Positions 16,015 to 25,008 are shown, numbered from the stretch's first letter. The stretch is DNA of 35,355 nucleotides from Myxococcota bacterium (GCA_029941885.1 JAPYTP010000016.1:1-35355), one strand, 5' to 3'. The notes: generated from the letters alone by a model not told the origin. Translations and numbers: made by a program.

Positions 16015-17697
16015 ATGCATCGATTCGAACCACTGACCCGAGCGTGCCGCCAGGCAGGCCTGGCGGCCGCCTTACTCACCCTCGTTTCGTGCCTGCCCTA
16101 CAGCCCGGCCCCACCACCGCCCGACGCCGACGCGGCCTCGACTCCACGACTCCTCGAGGGACTCGGCGATCAGAAGCATCCGATCGCCACGACCTCGTCC
16201 CTCGCTCAACAATATTTCGATCAAGGCCTGATCCTCGTCTTTGGATTCAATCACGAGGCCGCGGTCGAGTCATTCGACGAAGCACTCCGCCATGATCCCG
16301 ACTGCGGCATGTGCCATTGGGGGATCGCGCTCGCGCTCGGCCCCAATATCAATCGGCCGATGGGACCAGTCGCTGCAGCACGCGCCTACGCCTCGGCACA
16401 ACGCGCCTTGGCACTCGCCCGCCGGAGCGGAAACAAACGTGAACAGGCCTATGCCGCGGCGCTCTCGACTCGCTACGCCGACCCGCCACCGAACGACCGT
16501 GCCTCTCTCGACCTCGCCTACGCCGGGGCGATGCGCGAACTCCACCTGGCCGATGCGAGCGACGCCGATTCCGCAATCCTCTTCGCCGAAGCGCTCATGG
16601 ATCTCTATCCCTGGGCCTACTGGACTCGGGAAGCGAAGCCGCGCGAGTACACCGAGGAAATCATCTCGACCCTCGAGCTCGTGCTCGAACGCACCCCCGA
16701 ACACGTCGGTGCCAATCACTACTATATCCATGCCGTCGAAGAATTCTTTCCGCACAAAGGCGAGATGGCCGCGGATCGTCTCGGAGCGCTCGCACCGGAC
16801 GCGGGACACCTCGTCCACATGCCATCGCATATCTATTGGCGGATCGGGCGCTATGCCGATGCCGCGGAGATCAATCAACGTGCCTCCGAGGCGGACGAAC
16901 GATTCTTTGCGTGGTGCCGTGGCGGTGCCTTCTATCAGGCTGCCTACTACCCGCATAATGTTCATTTCCTGTGGGCTGCTGCAGCGACGGAAGGGCGGCG
17001 AGATCTCGCCCTGATGAGCGCACGAAAGTTGGCGGCGGTCACGAGCCCTGGCCTGCGCGCGCTGCCCAATCTGCAAGAATTCGTCGCGATCCCGATGCTG
17101 ACCATGGCCCGATTCGGGCTCTGGGATGCGATTCTCGGCGAGCCGGGCCCGTCCGACGAGGACATCTATCTCACCGGGATCTGGCACTACACACGCGGCC
17201 TGGCGGAGCTTCGTACGGGCAAAGCGGATCGCGCCCGGAAGCGGAGAGAAGCCCTTTCGGAAGCGATCGACGATCCGCGAGCCGCTTCACTCATCCTGGC
17301 CGGAGGGACTTCTTCGGCGCGAGCACTTCTCGAGATCGCGCGCGCTCATCTCGATTCCGAAATTGCGGAAGCCGAGGGGGACGGCTCGGCAGCAGTCGCA
17401 CATCTCCGGCGCGCGAGCGAACTACACGACGAACTCCCCTACATGGAACCGCCGCCCTGGTACTCGCCACCCCGCCAGGCCCTCGGCGCCCTGCTACTCG
17501 ACCTCGACCGCGCCGAGGAGGCCGAAGCCGTCTATCTGCAGGATCTCGAACAGTATCCGAAGAACGGTTGGTCCCTGTTCGGTCTGTCTCAGAGCCTGCG
17601 AGCCCGGGGAGAGATCGCCCGAGCCGATTGGGCGCGCAAGGGCTTCGAGGAGGCGTGGCAACGCGCGGACGTCGAACTCAGCCGCTCGCGTTTCTGA
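16015..17697 (+). CDS. TPR-type lipoprotein
   Basis: 560 aa from the ATG at 16015, just after GAAGGAGAGA. The start is supported by a signal peptide ending in a lipobox, LVSC, with the lipidated Cys at 26, followed by a Pro/Ala-rich linker. The rest is helical-repeat (TPR-like), with SLAQQYFDQGLILVFGFNHE (62-81), AAVESFDEALRHDP and WGIALALGPNIN. This matches a family of secreted TPR proteins with a conserved Cys-x-x-Cys/Ala then Trp-Gly pattern. Here residues 97-101 read CGMCH, a formal heme-c attachment motif. HAVEEFF and HMPSHIYWRIGRY (about 265-285) hold further conserved His residues. It is probably anchored to a membrane facing the periplasm. It follows the P450 by 43 bp and overlaps the convergent DUF1330 gene by 20 bp. 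Confidence 0.88.
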   Translation: MHRFEPLTRACRQAGLAAALLTLVSCLPYSPAPPPPDADAASTPRLLEGLGDQKHPIATTSSLAQQYFDQGLILVFGFNHEAAVESFDEALRHDPDCGMCHWGIALALGPNINRPMGPVAAARAYASAQRALALARRSGNKREQAYAAALSTRYADPPPNDRASLDLAYAGAMRELHLADASDADSAILFAEALMDLYPWAYWTREAKPREYTEEIISTLELVLERTPEHVGANHYYIHAVEEFFPHKGEMAADRLGALAPDAGHLVHMPSHIYWRIGRYADAAEINQRASEADERFFAWCRGGAFYQAAYYPHNVHFLWAAAATEGRRDLALMSARKLAAVTSPGLRALPNLQEFVAIPMLTMARFGLWDAILGEPGPSDEDIYLTGIWHYTRGLAELRTGKADRARKRREALSEAIDDPRAASLILAGGTSSARALLEIARAHLDSEIAEAEGDGSAAVAHLRRASELHDELPYMEPPPWYSPPRQALGALLLDLDRAEEAEAVYLQDLEQYPKNGWSLFGLSQSLRARGEIARADWARKGFEEAWQRADVELSRSRF

Positions 17698-18112
17698 ACG
17701 CCTTCATCGTCTGTTCTACATCGAGGCAGTTGACGAGGATCTGGTGTTCGAGGCCGGCATCGCGATGCACGTGAATTTCCGCGTAGGCCTCGCTCTGGGT
17801 CATGTCGGAGAACGACTCGAAGGACGGGTATCTCATCAGACCGACCCAATCCCACTGGAGGTCGCCGTCCCCGATCAGCTGAGTATTCGCCTTGCCGCCG
17901 AAGATGAGCCCACCGCCGAAGCCTTCGATGATCTTCTGGACGGCCGCACCGTAGATCAGATAAGCCTGCTCCCCAGTCAGATCGGTCTCACGTCCGTCCT
18001 GATAGACCGCATGGTCACGAAACTTCAGCAGATTGAGCATATAGAGAGAGCCCTCGGGCTTATTCTCGAGCAATTCCTTCAGTTGATCCGGTCGCGGCTG
18101 GCGGGCGGGCAT
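17678..18112 (-). CDS. DUF1330 domain-containing protein
   Basis: 144 aa. The ATG at 18112 follows TTGGAGGAGCGC; the 36-codon upstream extension is Ser/Arg-rich and is left out. The core MLNLLKFRDHAVY, AYLIYGAAVQKIIEGFGGGLIFGG and WVGLMRYPSFESFSDMTQSEAY is the dimeric alpha/beta ferredoxin-like fold of DUF1330/EthD-like small proteins. Its role is not established, although such proteins are common beside catabolic oxygenases. The 3' end overlaps the TPR lipoprotein gene by 20 bp on the other strand. It is divergent from the nitronate monooxygenase-like gene. Confidence 0.9.
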   Translation of the reverse strand: MPARQPRPDQLKELLENKPEGSLYMLNLLKFRDHAVYQDGRETDLTGEQAYLIYGAAVQKIIEGFGGGLIFGGKANTQLIGDGDLQWDWVGLMRYPSFESFSDMTQSEAYAEIHVHRDAGLEHQILVNCLDVEQTMKAFRNASG

Positions 18113-18245
18113 GATGCGCTCCTCCAAGGTCGAATGGCCTCGATCTGTTCGATGGCGCGAATCCTTCGATTCATCTCTTTCTGTGGTCGACGCACGGAAA
18201 AGAGCAGACGAGCCACTCATCCTACCAGATCCCCAATCCCCGTCG

Positions 18246-18273
18246 GACCGGCTGACCGGCTGACCGGCTGACC
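18246..18273. repeat. 8-bp tandem repeat GACCGGCT, 3.5 copies
   Basis: Three perfect head-to-tail copies of GACCGGCT (18246, 18254, 18262) are followed by GACC. They lie in the 203-bp divergent gap between the DUF1330 and nitronate monooxygenase-like starts, about 43 bp upstream of the latter. The repeat could be replication slippage or could space promoter elements. Confidence 0.8.
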
Positions 18274-18315
18274 GATAGTCGCCTCGGCCGCGGCCCGTTG
18301 CGATAGATTGTCGCC

Positions 18316-19281
18316 ATGAGCCTCAAGACTCCGATCTGTGATCTCCTGAATATCGACGTTCCGATCTTTCTGGCCGGAATGGGCGGCGTCGCCTACGCCG
18401 AGGTCTGCGCCGCAGTCTCCGAGGCCGGCGGCTACGGCACCCTGGGCATGGCAGCGGAACCGCCCGAAGGCATCCGTGCGGAAATGCGCAAGGTCAGGGA
18501 GCTGACCGACAGGCCCTTCGGCGTCGATCTTCTGGCGGCACTTCCGGAACAGATGATGGAAGCGATCGACATCATCATCGAGGAAGGCGCTTCCGCCTTT
18601 ATCGCCGGACTCGGTGTCCCGGGACCCATCGTCGAGAAGTGTCACGACGCGGGTGTCCTCGTCATGAGCATGTGCGGAAAGGTGAGCCACGCAGTCGCCG
18701 CCGAAGAAGCGGGCTGCGACGTCGTCGTCGCCCAGGGAACAGAGGCCGGTGGCCACACCGGCCGTGTCGCCGGAATGGCCCTCATTCCCCAGGTCGTCGA
18801 TGCCGTCGATATCCCGGTGCTCGGTGCCGGCAGTGTCGTCGACGGTCGTGGCATGGCTGCGTGTCTCGCCTTCGGAGCCCAGGGTGTCTGGATGGGCACT
18901 CGATTCATCGCCTCCCACGAGGCCCGCGCCGCTCTGACCTACAAGAAGCGAATCAGCGAAATCGCCGGCGACGACACCTTGGTGACCCGCTGTTATTCAG
19001 GCAAGCCGATGCGTGTGATCTCGAACGACTACGCCAAAGAGCGCGAGCGAAATCCGGATTTGATCCTGCGCTTCCCAGAGCAGATGTACGCCTCCATGCG
19101 GGAAGGAACGATGGCCGCCCTCGGTGGCGCGACCGACGGCATCGAACCCGATCGTCACGCGATGCCCTGCGGGCAAGGCGCGGGCGGAATATCAGACATC
19201 TTGTCCTGCCGCGAGATCGTCGACAAGACGATCGCGGAAGCCCAGCAGGTCGTCTCCCGGCTTGCGCTCTACAGCGCCTGA
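18316..19281 (+). CDS. Nitronate monooxygenase / NPD-like FMN flavoprotein
   Basis: 321 aa. The N-terminal PICDLLNIDVPIFLAGMGGVAY is the FMN-barrel opening of the 2-nitropropane dioxygenase superfamily. GTEAGGHTG (about 141-149) carries the conserved His147, and VLGAGSVVDGRGMAACLAFGAQGVWMGTRF (about 173-202, read in parts) is the phosphate-binding region. Besides true nitronate monooxygenases, the superfamily includes NADH:quinone reductases and enoyl reductase-like proteins, and many in catabolic operons have unknown substrates. It heads a probable three-gene operon with an acyl-CoA synthetase (73 bp downstream) and an SDR. There is no clear ribosome-binding site upstream of the ATG. Confidence 0.93.
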   Translation: MSLKTPICDLLNIDVPIFLAGMGGVAYAEVCAAVSEAGGYGTLGMAAEPPEGIRAEMRKVRELTDRPFGVDLLAALPEQMMEAIDIIIEEGASAFIAGLGVPGPIVEKCHDAGVLVMSMCGKVSHAVAAEEAGCDVVVAQGTEAGGHTGRVAGMALIPQVVDAVDIPVLGAGSVVDGRGMAACLAFGAQGVWMGTRFIASHEARAALTYKKRISEIAGDDTLVTRCYSGKPMRVISNDYAKERERNPDLILRFPEQMYASMREGTMAALGGATDGIEPDRHAMPCGQGAGGISDILSCREIVDKTIAEAQQVVSRLALYSA

Positions 19282-19354
19282 TCGTCTGCATTCCACTCTC
19301 CCGGGTCATGCAAACGGCCTCGACGAGAGTCCGCGGGCGCGCGATGATCCGGCG

Positions 19355-20971
19355 ATGGAACTCAATTTTGCGACCGCCTGGGAGGCGATCTCCGACGAGA
19401 TTCCCCGTTCCGATGCACTGCTCCAAGGGGACACGCGCCGAAACTGGCGAGAATACGAAGACCGCGCAGCAAGACTCGCCTCCGCGCTACTCGCAGCGAA
19501 AATCCCGACTGCGGCCAACGTGGGCCTCGCCCTCTATAACGGACCGGAATATTCCGAGGCGCAGTTCGCTTGTTTCAAGCAGCGCGCCACGCCTTTCAAC
19601 GTCAACTTCCGCTACACCGCGGGCGAACTTCGCTCTCTGCTCGAAGGCGCGGATGCGGAGGCTCTTTTCTTCGATTCGACGTTGGCTGATGCGATCGACG
19701 AAATCCGGAGCGACCTGCCCTCCCTTCGGCTCTTCATTCAAGTTGGCGGCGACGACACACCCGACTGGGCGGAAAGCTACGAGACACTGATCGTGCGGTA
19801 CGGTCCCGCACCCCGGATCGAACGATCGCCGGATGATCTCTGGATGCTCTTCACCGGCGGGACCACCGGCAATCCCAAGGGCGTGATGTGGCCCCACGCA
19901 AACATGATTCTGACCATGAAGGCGACCTACGCCGGCCTGAAGCAGCGCGTTCCCCGAAACCTCGCGGAGCTGGTCGAATCCGTACGCAACATCACGGAGA
20001 GCGGGCGCGTGACCCGGCAGCTGGCCGCAGCCCCACTCATGCACGGCACGTCGGGGATCGCGGCGCTCACGACCCAGATGACCGGCGGCGCGATCATCAC
20101 CCTCGAAGAACGATCCTTCTCGGGAGACGCCCTGTTCCGCACCGTTGAGCGACACGCCGCCACCCACCTCACGATCGTGGGCGACGCCTTCAGCCGGCCC
20201 ATGCTCGAGGCCCTCGAGTCAGCCGTTTCGCGAAAGGACCCCTACGACCTGTCGTCGATCTTTCTCGTGTTGTCTTCGGGCGTGATGTGGAGCGCCCCGA
20301 TCAAGCAGGCACTCCTCTCGTTCAATCCACGCATGCGATTGATGGATTCCCTCGGTTCGTCCGAGGGCGTCGGGTTCGCGGCCAAGCTCGAAAGCGATCC
20401 GGACAAAGCAACGACCGGGCGCTTCAGCCTCGGTGAATTCACGAAAGTCATCAACGAAGAGGGTAAGGAAGTCACACCGGGCTCCGGCGAACGAGGAAGA
20501 CTCGCACTCGCTGGCCCCCTCCCGATTGGCTACTACAAAGATCCTGCGAAGAGCGAGGAGACCTGGCCAACGATCGATGGACGGCGTTATTCGATTCCCG
20601 GCGACTTCGCGACCATCGAAGCGGATGGGACGATCACGCTACTCGGACGGGGCTCGGCCTGCATCAACTCCGGTGGCGAGAAGATCTACCCCGAAGAGGT
20701 CGAGGAAGCGCTCAAATTGCATGAGGCGGTCACGGATTGCAACGTCATCGGAATCGCTGACGAACGCTGGGGCCAGGCGATTACGGCGGTGGTGCAACTC
20801 ACGAATACCCGAGTCGACGATGCGGCGCTGATCCAATCGGTCAAGGAAAACCTCGCGGGATACAAGGCCCCCAAACACATCGTTCGAGTCGATCGCTTGC
20901 AGCGACAGGCGAATGGCAAATCGGACTATCGCTGGGCCGCACGGGTCGCCCATGAAGCTCTCGGCAAGTAG
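19355..20971 (+). CDS. Acyl-CoA synthetase (FadD-like, AMP-forming)
   Basis: 538 aa. The start MELNFATAWEAISDEIPRSD is family-like; the frame is open upstream into the previous gene but with no homology. The ATP/AMP P-loop TGGTTGNPKGV lies at residues 167-177. A GSSEGVG-type adenine motif is read as LGSSEGVGF, and YSIPGDFATIEADG carries the ribose-binding Asp. The C-terminal GKSDYRW supplies the adenylation Lys. FRYTAGELRSLLEGADAEAL is typical of FadD-type enzymes that activate medium or bulky acids such as steroid side chains. It would make the CoA thioester in the cytoplasm for beta-oxidation. It is flanked by a flavoprotein and an SDR. The precise substrate is not readable. Confidence 0.95.
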   Translation: MELNFATAWEAISDEIPRSDALLQGDTRRNWREYEDRAARLASALLAAKIPTAANVGLALYNGPEYSEAQFACFKQRATPFNVNFRYTAGELRSLLEGADAEALFFDSTLADAIDEIRSDLPSLRLFIQVGGDDTPDWAESYETLIVRYGPAPRIERSPDDLWMLFTGGTTGNPKGVMWPHANMILTMKATYAGLKQRVPRNLAELVESVRNITESGRVTRQLAAAPLMHGTSGIAALTTQMTGGAIITLEERSFSGDALFRTVERHAATHLTIVGDAFSRPMLEALESAVSRKDPYDLSSIFLVLSSGVMWSAPIKQALLSFNPRMRLMDSLGSSEGVGFAAKLESDPDKATTGRFSLGEFTKVINEEGKEVTPGSGERGRLALAGPLPIGYYKDPAKSEETWPTIDGRRYSIPGDFATIEADGTITLLGRGSACINSGGEKIYPEEVEEALKLHEAVTDCNVIGIADERWGQAITAVVQLTNTRVDDAALIQSVKENLAGYKAPKHIVRVDRLQRQANGKSDYRWAARVAHEALGK

Positions 20972-21029
20972 CGCCCAACCCCGACCTCGGCATGAGCCAC
21001 GAGAGCGGATCGAATCGGAGTACACACTC

Positions 21030-21878
21030 ATGGGAGAATTGGACGGACGCGTCGCCCTCGTCACCGGTGCGAGCCGAGGCATCGGTGCCGCGATCGCGAA
21101 ACGATTCGGCGCCGAGGGCGCCAAAGTTGCAATCACGGCGAGAACCCTCGAAAAGCACGATCACCTCGCAGGCAACCTCGTCGACACGGCCAGGTTCATC
21201 GAGGAACAGGGCGGTCAGGCCGTCCCGATCGTCGGCGACCTCGCCGATTCGACGATTCTGGATGGCCTCGTTCGGCAAACCGAATCCGAACTCGGCCCGA
21301 TCGACGTCCTCGTCAACAACGCTGCCGCCGCGTTCTATCTCCCCTTTACGGACACCAGCGAAAAGCGATTCCGCGTCGCGAACGACATCAACTTCTACGC
21401 ACCCTGGCGGCTCTCGCAACTCGTCGTCCCCGGAATGCGTGAACGCGGTGAGGGATGGATCCTGAACATCTCCTCCGCCACATCCTTCTGGCCAAAACAA
21501 CCTTTCCAGGCCTTCGATGCGCTCTCGATCCTGTATGGGTCGACGAAGGCAGCGCTCGAACGCTTCACGACGGGACTCGCCGCAGCAGTCGCGAAGGACG
21601 GAATCTGGGTGAACTCCATGGCGCCGGTCGGCGCGGTTCCCACCGAGGGAACGGAGGCGCTCGGAGTCGTTCCGGAAGAAGCCCTGGCCGAAGCGGAGAG
21701 TCGAGAGGCGATGGCCGAGGCATCGCTCGGACTTTGCGTCACCCGCGATCCCGCGATGAATGGCCGCATCACTTTCTGCTCGCCCGTCCTCGAGGAACTG
21801 GAACGCAAGGTTTTCAGTGTCGATGGAAAGACTGAACTCGCCGGACCGCGCGAGGATCAGGCATCGGGATTCCGCTAG
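21030..21878 (+). CDS. SDR family oxidoreductase
   Basis: 282 aa from the ATG at 21030, with GGAG upstream; the longer frame runs back into the synthetase. Classical SDR features are TGASRGIG at 12-19, NNAAA (96-100), Ser148/149 in LNISSATS and Tyr169-GST-Lys173. A longer-than-usual loop between the Ser and Tyr (SFWPKQPFQAF) resembles citronellol- and hydroxysteroid-type SDRs that act on bulky alcohols. It lies 58 bp downstream of the acyl-CoA synthetase and is probably in the same operon. It could oxidise a 3-hydroxyacyl-CoA or another alcohol. Its stop overlaps the convergent cusA stop: the four bases CTAG serve both. Confidence 0.94.
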   Translation: MGELDGRVALVTGASRGIGAAIAKRFGAEGAKVAITARTLEKHDHLAGNLVDTARFIEEQGGQAVPIVGDLADSTILDGLVRQTESELGPIDVLVNNAAAAFYLPFTDTSEKRFRVANDINFYAPWRLSQLVVPGMRERGEGWILNISSATSFWPKQPFQAFDALSILYGSTKAALERFTTGLAAAVAKDGIWVNSMAPVGAVPTEGTEALGVVPEEALAEAESREAMAEASLGLCVTRDPAMNGRITFCSPVLEELERKVFSVDGKTELAGPREDQASGFR

Positions 21879-24800
21879 CGCTCGGGCTCGGCTTCGGCGG
21901 TCGGAAGGTTCCAGCCATGGACGATGGCGAAGCCGACCGGAATCACGATCAGGGTGACGAGCGTCGCGGTCACGACGCCGCCCACCATCGGGGCGGCGAT
22001 CCGTCGCATGGTTTCTGAGCCCGTGCCGGCTCCCCACATGATGGGCAGGAGCCCGATCACATCGGATGCGACCGTCATGAGCAGCGGCCTGGCCCGATCG
22101 GTGGCGCCTTCCACGATCGACTTCCACAGGTCCTCGACGGAGCGAAGGGTACCTGCCGCGATGGCACGGTCTCGCGCCTGGTTCAAGAAGAGCAGCATGA
22201 TGACGCCGGTCTCGGCGGTCAGCCCGAGCAGCGCCAGGAATCCGGCTCCCACTGCGACGCTCAGGTTGTAGTCGAGCGCCCAGAGAAGGACGATTCCACC
22301 GACGATGGCGAAGGGAAGCGACCCGATCACGAGTAGGGTGTCGGAGAGCTTTCGGAAATTGATATAGAGCAATAGGAAAATGATGCCGAGCGCGAGGGGT
22401 GCGATGATCAGGAGGCGATTCTGGGCGCGCTCGAGATACTCGTAACGGCCACTCCACTGCAAGCCGTATCCGGGTGGCAGGTCGACTCGTTCCGCGAGGA
22501 TCTTCCGGGCATTTCGGACGTATGTGCCCACATCGATCCCCTCGAGGTCGATGAAGACTCGCGCGTTGGGCCTCGAGTTCTCCGTCTTGATCGCCGGAGG
22601 ACCTTTCGAGAAGCGGAGCGTAGCGAGTTGCTCGAGGGGAACGCGCACCCCGGTGGGCGTCTGGACGAGGACTCGCCGCAACGAGGCAATATTGTCTCGC
22701 AGCTCCCGGCTGTAGCGGAGGTTGATGGGATACCGCTCGAGCCCTTCGATCGTCTGAGAAATATTCAACCCCCCGATCGCGGTCTGCACGACATCCTGGA
22801 CGTCGCCGACGGTCAGGCCGTATCGGGCAATCTTTTCCCTGTCGATGTCGAAGTCGAGGTAGTTCCCGCCGACCACTCGCTCTGCGAAGACACTGAGTGT
22901 GCCTGGGACGTCGCGTAGCACCGCCTCTATTTCCTCGCCCAGGTCTTCGAGCACGGCGAGATCGGGCCCGGAAATCTTGATGCCGACCGGCGTCTTGATT
23001 CCGGTCGAGAGCATGTCGATGCGAGTCTTGATCGGCATGGTCCAGGCATTCGTGAGACCGGGAATTCGAATCATTCCATCGAGCTCGGCGATGAGTTTCT
23101 GCGACGTCATCCCGGGTCGCCATTCACTCTTCGGCTTCAGCGTAATCGTGGTCTCGATCATCGAAAGCGGTGCGGAGTCCGTCGCCGTATCCGCTCGGCC
23201 GACCTTGCCGAAGACGCGCTCCACCTCGGGAACCGTGGCGATGATCCGATCGGTCTGCTGCAGGAGCTCTCGAGCCTTCGTAATGGAAATGCCAGGGAGC
23301 GTGGTCGGCATGTAGAGAAGATCCCCTTCGTCGAGCGGGGGCATGAACTCCTGGCCGAGGCGCGAAAGCGGATAGACACTCGAGACGAGCAAGAGAATCG
23401 CAACCGCGAGCACGACGAATCGGTGACGGAGAGAGGCGGCGAGAAACGGCCGGTAGGCGAAGAGAACCATCCGGTTGAGCGGATTTCGACTCTCCGGAAG
23501 AATCTTGCCCCGAACCAGCCAGATCATCAGAGCCGGAACGACGGTGATCGAAAGAAGAGCCGCCCCCGCCATCGCATAGGTCTTCGTAAAGGCGAGCGGT
23601 TTGAAAAGCCTCCCCTCCTGTGCCTCGAGCGCGAAGATGGGAAGAAATGAAACCGTCACGATGAGCAGCGAGAAGAAGAGTGAGGGACCCACCTCGACGG
23701 CTGCATCGATGAGAATTTCTGTGCGGGGTTTCTTTCCGCGATCGCGCTCGAGATGTTTATGTGCGTTCTCGACCATCACGATGCCCGCATCGATCATGGT
23801 TCCGATGGCAATCGCGATCCCGCCCAGGGACATGATGTTGGCGTTGATGCCCTGGTGGTACATCACGATGAACGAAAACAGGATACCGAGAGGCAGGAGG
23901 AGAATCGCCACGAGGGCGCTTCGGATATGCAGGAGGAAGGCGAAACAGATCAATGCAACGATCAGTCCCTGTTCCAGAAGCTTGTTGCGAAGATTCACTA
24001 CGGCACGTTCGATGAGAGGAGCGCGATCGTAGACAGTGACGATCTCGACACCGGGCGGAAGGTTTTCGGCGAGCTGGGCGAGCTTCTTCTTGACGTTTCG
24101 AATGGTCTCGAGCGCATTTTCACCGAAGCGCATGATGACTACGCCCGCCGCCACCTCTCCCTCGCCATTGAGGTCCGTGAGGCCCCGACGCAGTTCGGGG
24201 CCGAGCGAGATGGTGGCGACGCTGCGAAGCAGAATCGGGGTCCCGGACTCACTCGCGCCGACAGCGACCTGCTCGAGGTCTTCGATGGAACGGACGTATC
24301 CCCGCCCTCGCACCATGAACTCGGTTTCCGCCTGCTCGAGCAGCTTTCCGCCAACATCGCTGTTGCTGCGCTCGATCGCCCGACGAATCTGGGCGATGGA
24401 GAGCCCGAATGCGGCGAGCTGGTTGGGATCGACCTCGATCTGGTACTGGCGTACGTGGCCGCCGACGCTCGCGACCTCTGCGACGCCGGGGACCGTCTGG
24501 AGTTCGTAGCGAAGATGCCAATCCTGAATCGAGCGAAGCTCGGCCAGATCGTGATTTCCGGTGCGGTCGACGAGCGCATACTCGTAGACCCAGCCGACGC
24601 CGGTTGCGTCCGGCCCAAGCGTCGGCGTTACGCCGGGGGGGAGCCGACCCGACACGAAGTTGAGCGACTCGAGAACTCGACTTCTCGCCCAGTAGAGATC
24701 CGTTCCATCCTCGAAGATGATGTAGACGAAGGAGATCCCGAAAAAGGAGTCGCCGCGAACGACCTTGGCAAAGGGCACCGCGAGCATTGCGGTCGAGAGC

Positions 24801-25003
24801 GGATACGTCACCTGGTCTTCGACGACCTGCGGGGCCTGCCCCGTGTACTCCGTAAATACGATGACCTGAACATCCGACAGGTCCGGAATCGCATCGAGCG
24901 GCGTATTGGCGATCGCGTAGATCCCCCAGGCGACGAGGCCGGCGATCCCGAGCGCAACGAATGTGGGATTCCTCGCTGACCCTTCTACGATTCGTCGAAG
25001 CAT
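21875..25003 (-). CDS. cusA: CusA-type heavy-metal RND efflux pump (Cu+/Ag+)
   Basis: 1042 aa, full length for CusA/CzcA. The N-terminal NPLDAIPDLSDVQVIV-type segment (TPLDAIPDLSDVQVIVF), IAIGTMIDAGIVMVENAHKH (about 399-417, with the TM4 Asp405) and WSGRYEYLERA are subfamily hallmarks. Met565, Met615 and Met664 occur with spacings of 50 and 49 residues, the same as the substrate-binding Met573/623/672 of E. coli CusA. This supports copper(I)/silver(I) rather than Zn/Co specificity. Twelve hydrophobic segments are visible in two blocks. It is the last gene of a minus-strand operon, 5 bp after cusB. Its job is proton-driven export of metal from periplasm and cytoplasm through CusC. Confidence 0.97.
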   Translation of the reverse strand: MLRRIVEGSARNPTFVALGIAGLVAWGIYAIANTPLDAIPDLSDVQVIVFTEYTGQAPQVVEDQVTYPLSTAMLAVPFAKVVRGDSFFGISFVYIIFEDGTDLYWARSRVLESLNFVSGRLPPGVTPTLGPDATGVGWVYEYALVDRTGNHDLAELRSIQDWHLRYELQTVPGVAEVASVGGHVRQYQIEVDPNQLAAFGLSIAQIRRAIERSNSDVGGKLLEQAETEFMVRGRGYVRSIEDLEQVAVGASESGTPILLRSVATISLGPELRRGLTDLNGEGEVAAGVVIMRFGENALETIRNVKKKLAQLAENLPPGVEIVTVYDRAPLIERAVVNLRNKLLEQGLIVALICFAFLLHIRSALVAILLLPLGILFSFIVMYHQGINANIMSLGGIAIAIGTMIDAGIVMVENAHKHLERDRGKKPRTEILIDAAVEVGPSLFFSLLIVTVSFLPIFALEAQEGRLFKPLAFTKTYAMAGAALLSITVVPALMIWLVRGKILPESRNPLNRMVLFAYRPFLAASLRHRFVVLAVAILLLVSSVYPLSRLGQEFMPPLDEGDLLYMPTTLPGISITKARELLQQTDRIIATVPEVERVFGKVGRADTATDSAPLSMIETTITLKPKSEWRPGMTSQKLIAELDGMIRIPGLTNAWTMPIKTRIDMLSTGIKTPVGIKISGPDLAVLEDLGEEIEAVLRDVPGTLSVFAERVVGGNYLDFDIDREKIARYGLTVGDVQDVVQTAIGGLNISQTIEGLERYPINLRYSRELRDNIASLRRVLVQTPTGVRVPLEQLATLRFSKGPPAIKTENSRPNARVFIDLEGIDVGTYVRNARKILAERVDLPPGYGLQWSGRYEYLERAQNRLLIIAPLALGIIFLLLYINFRKLSDTLLVIGSLPFAIVGGIVLLWALDYNLSVAVGAGFLALLGLTAETGVIMLLFLNQARDRAIAAGTLRSVEDLWKSIVEGATDRARPLLMTVASDVIGLLPIMWGAGTGSETMRRIAAPMVGGVVTATLVTLIVIPVGFAIVHGWNLPTAEAEPER

Positions 25004-25008
25004 GGCGT

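Noticed and set aside
20841-23123. A 760-codon minus-strand open frame
   Set aside because: It overlaps cusA in another frame and runs antisense to the SDR. The product is Arg/Ser-rich and low in hydrophobics; cusA and the SDR have strong motifs.
23753-24979. A 408-codon plus-strand frame with acidic, helix-like composition
   Set aside because: It is a mirror of cusA on the other strand; its acidic look is the complement of cusA codons.
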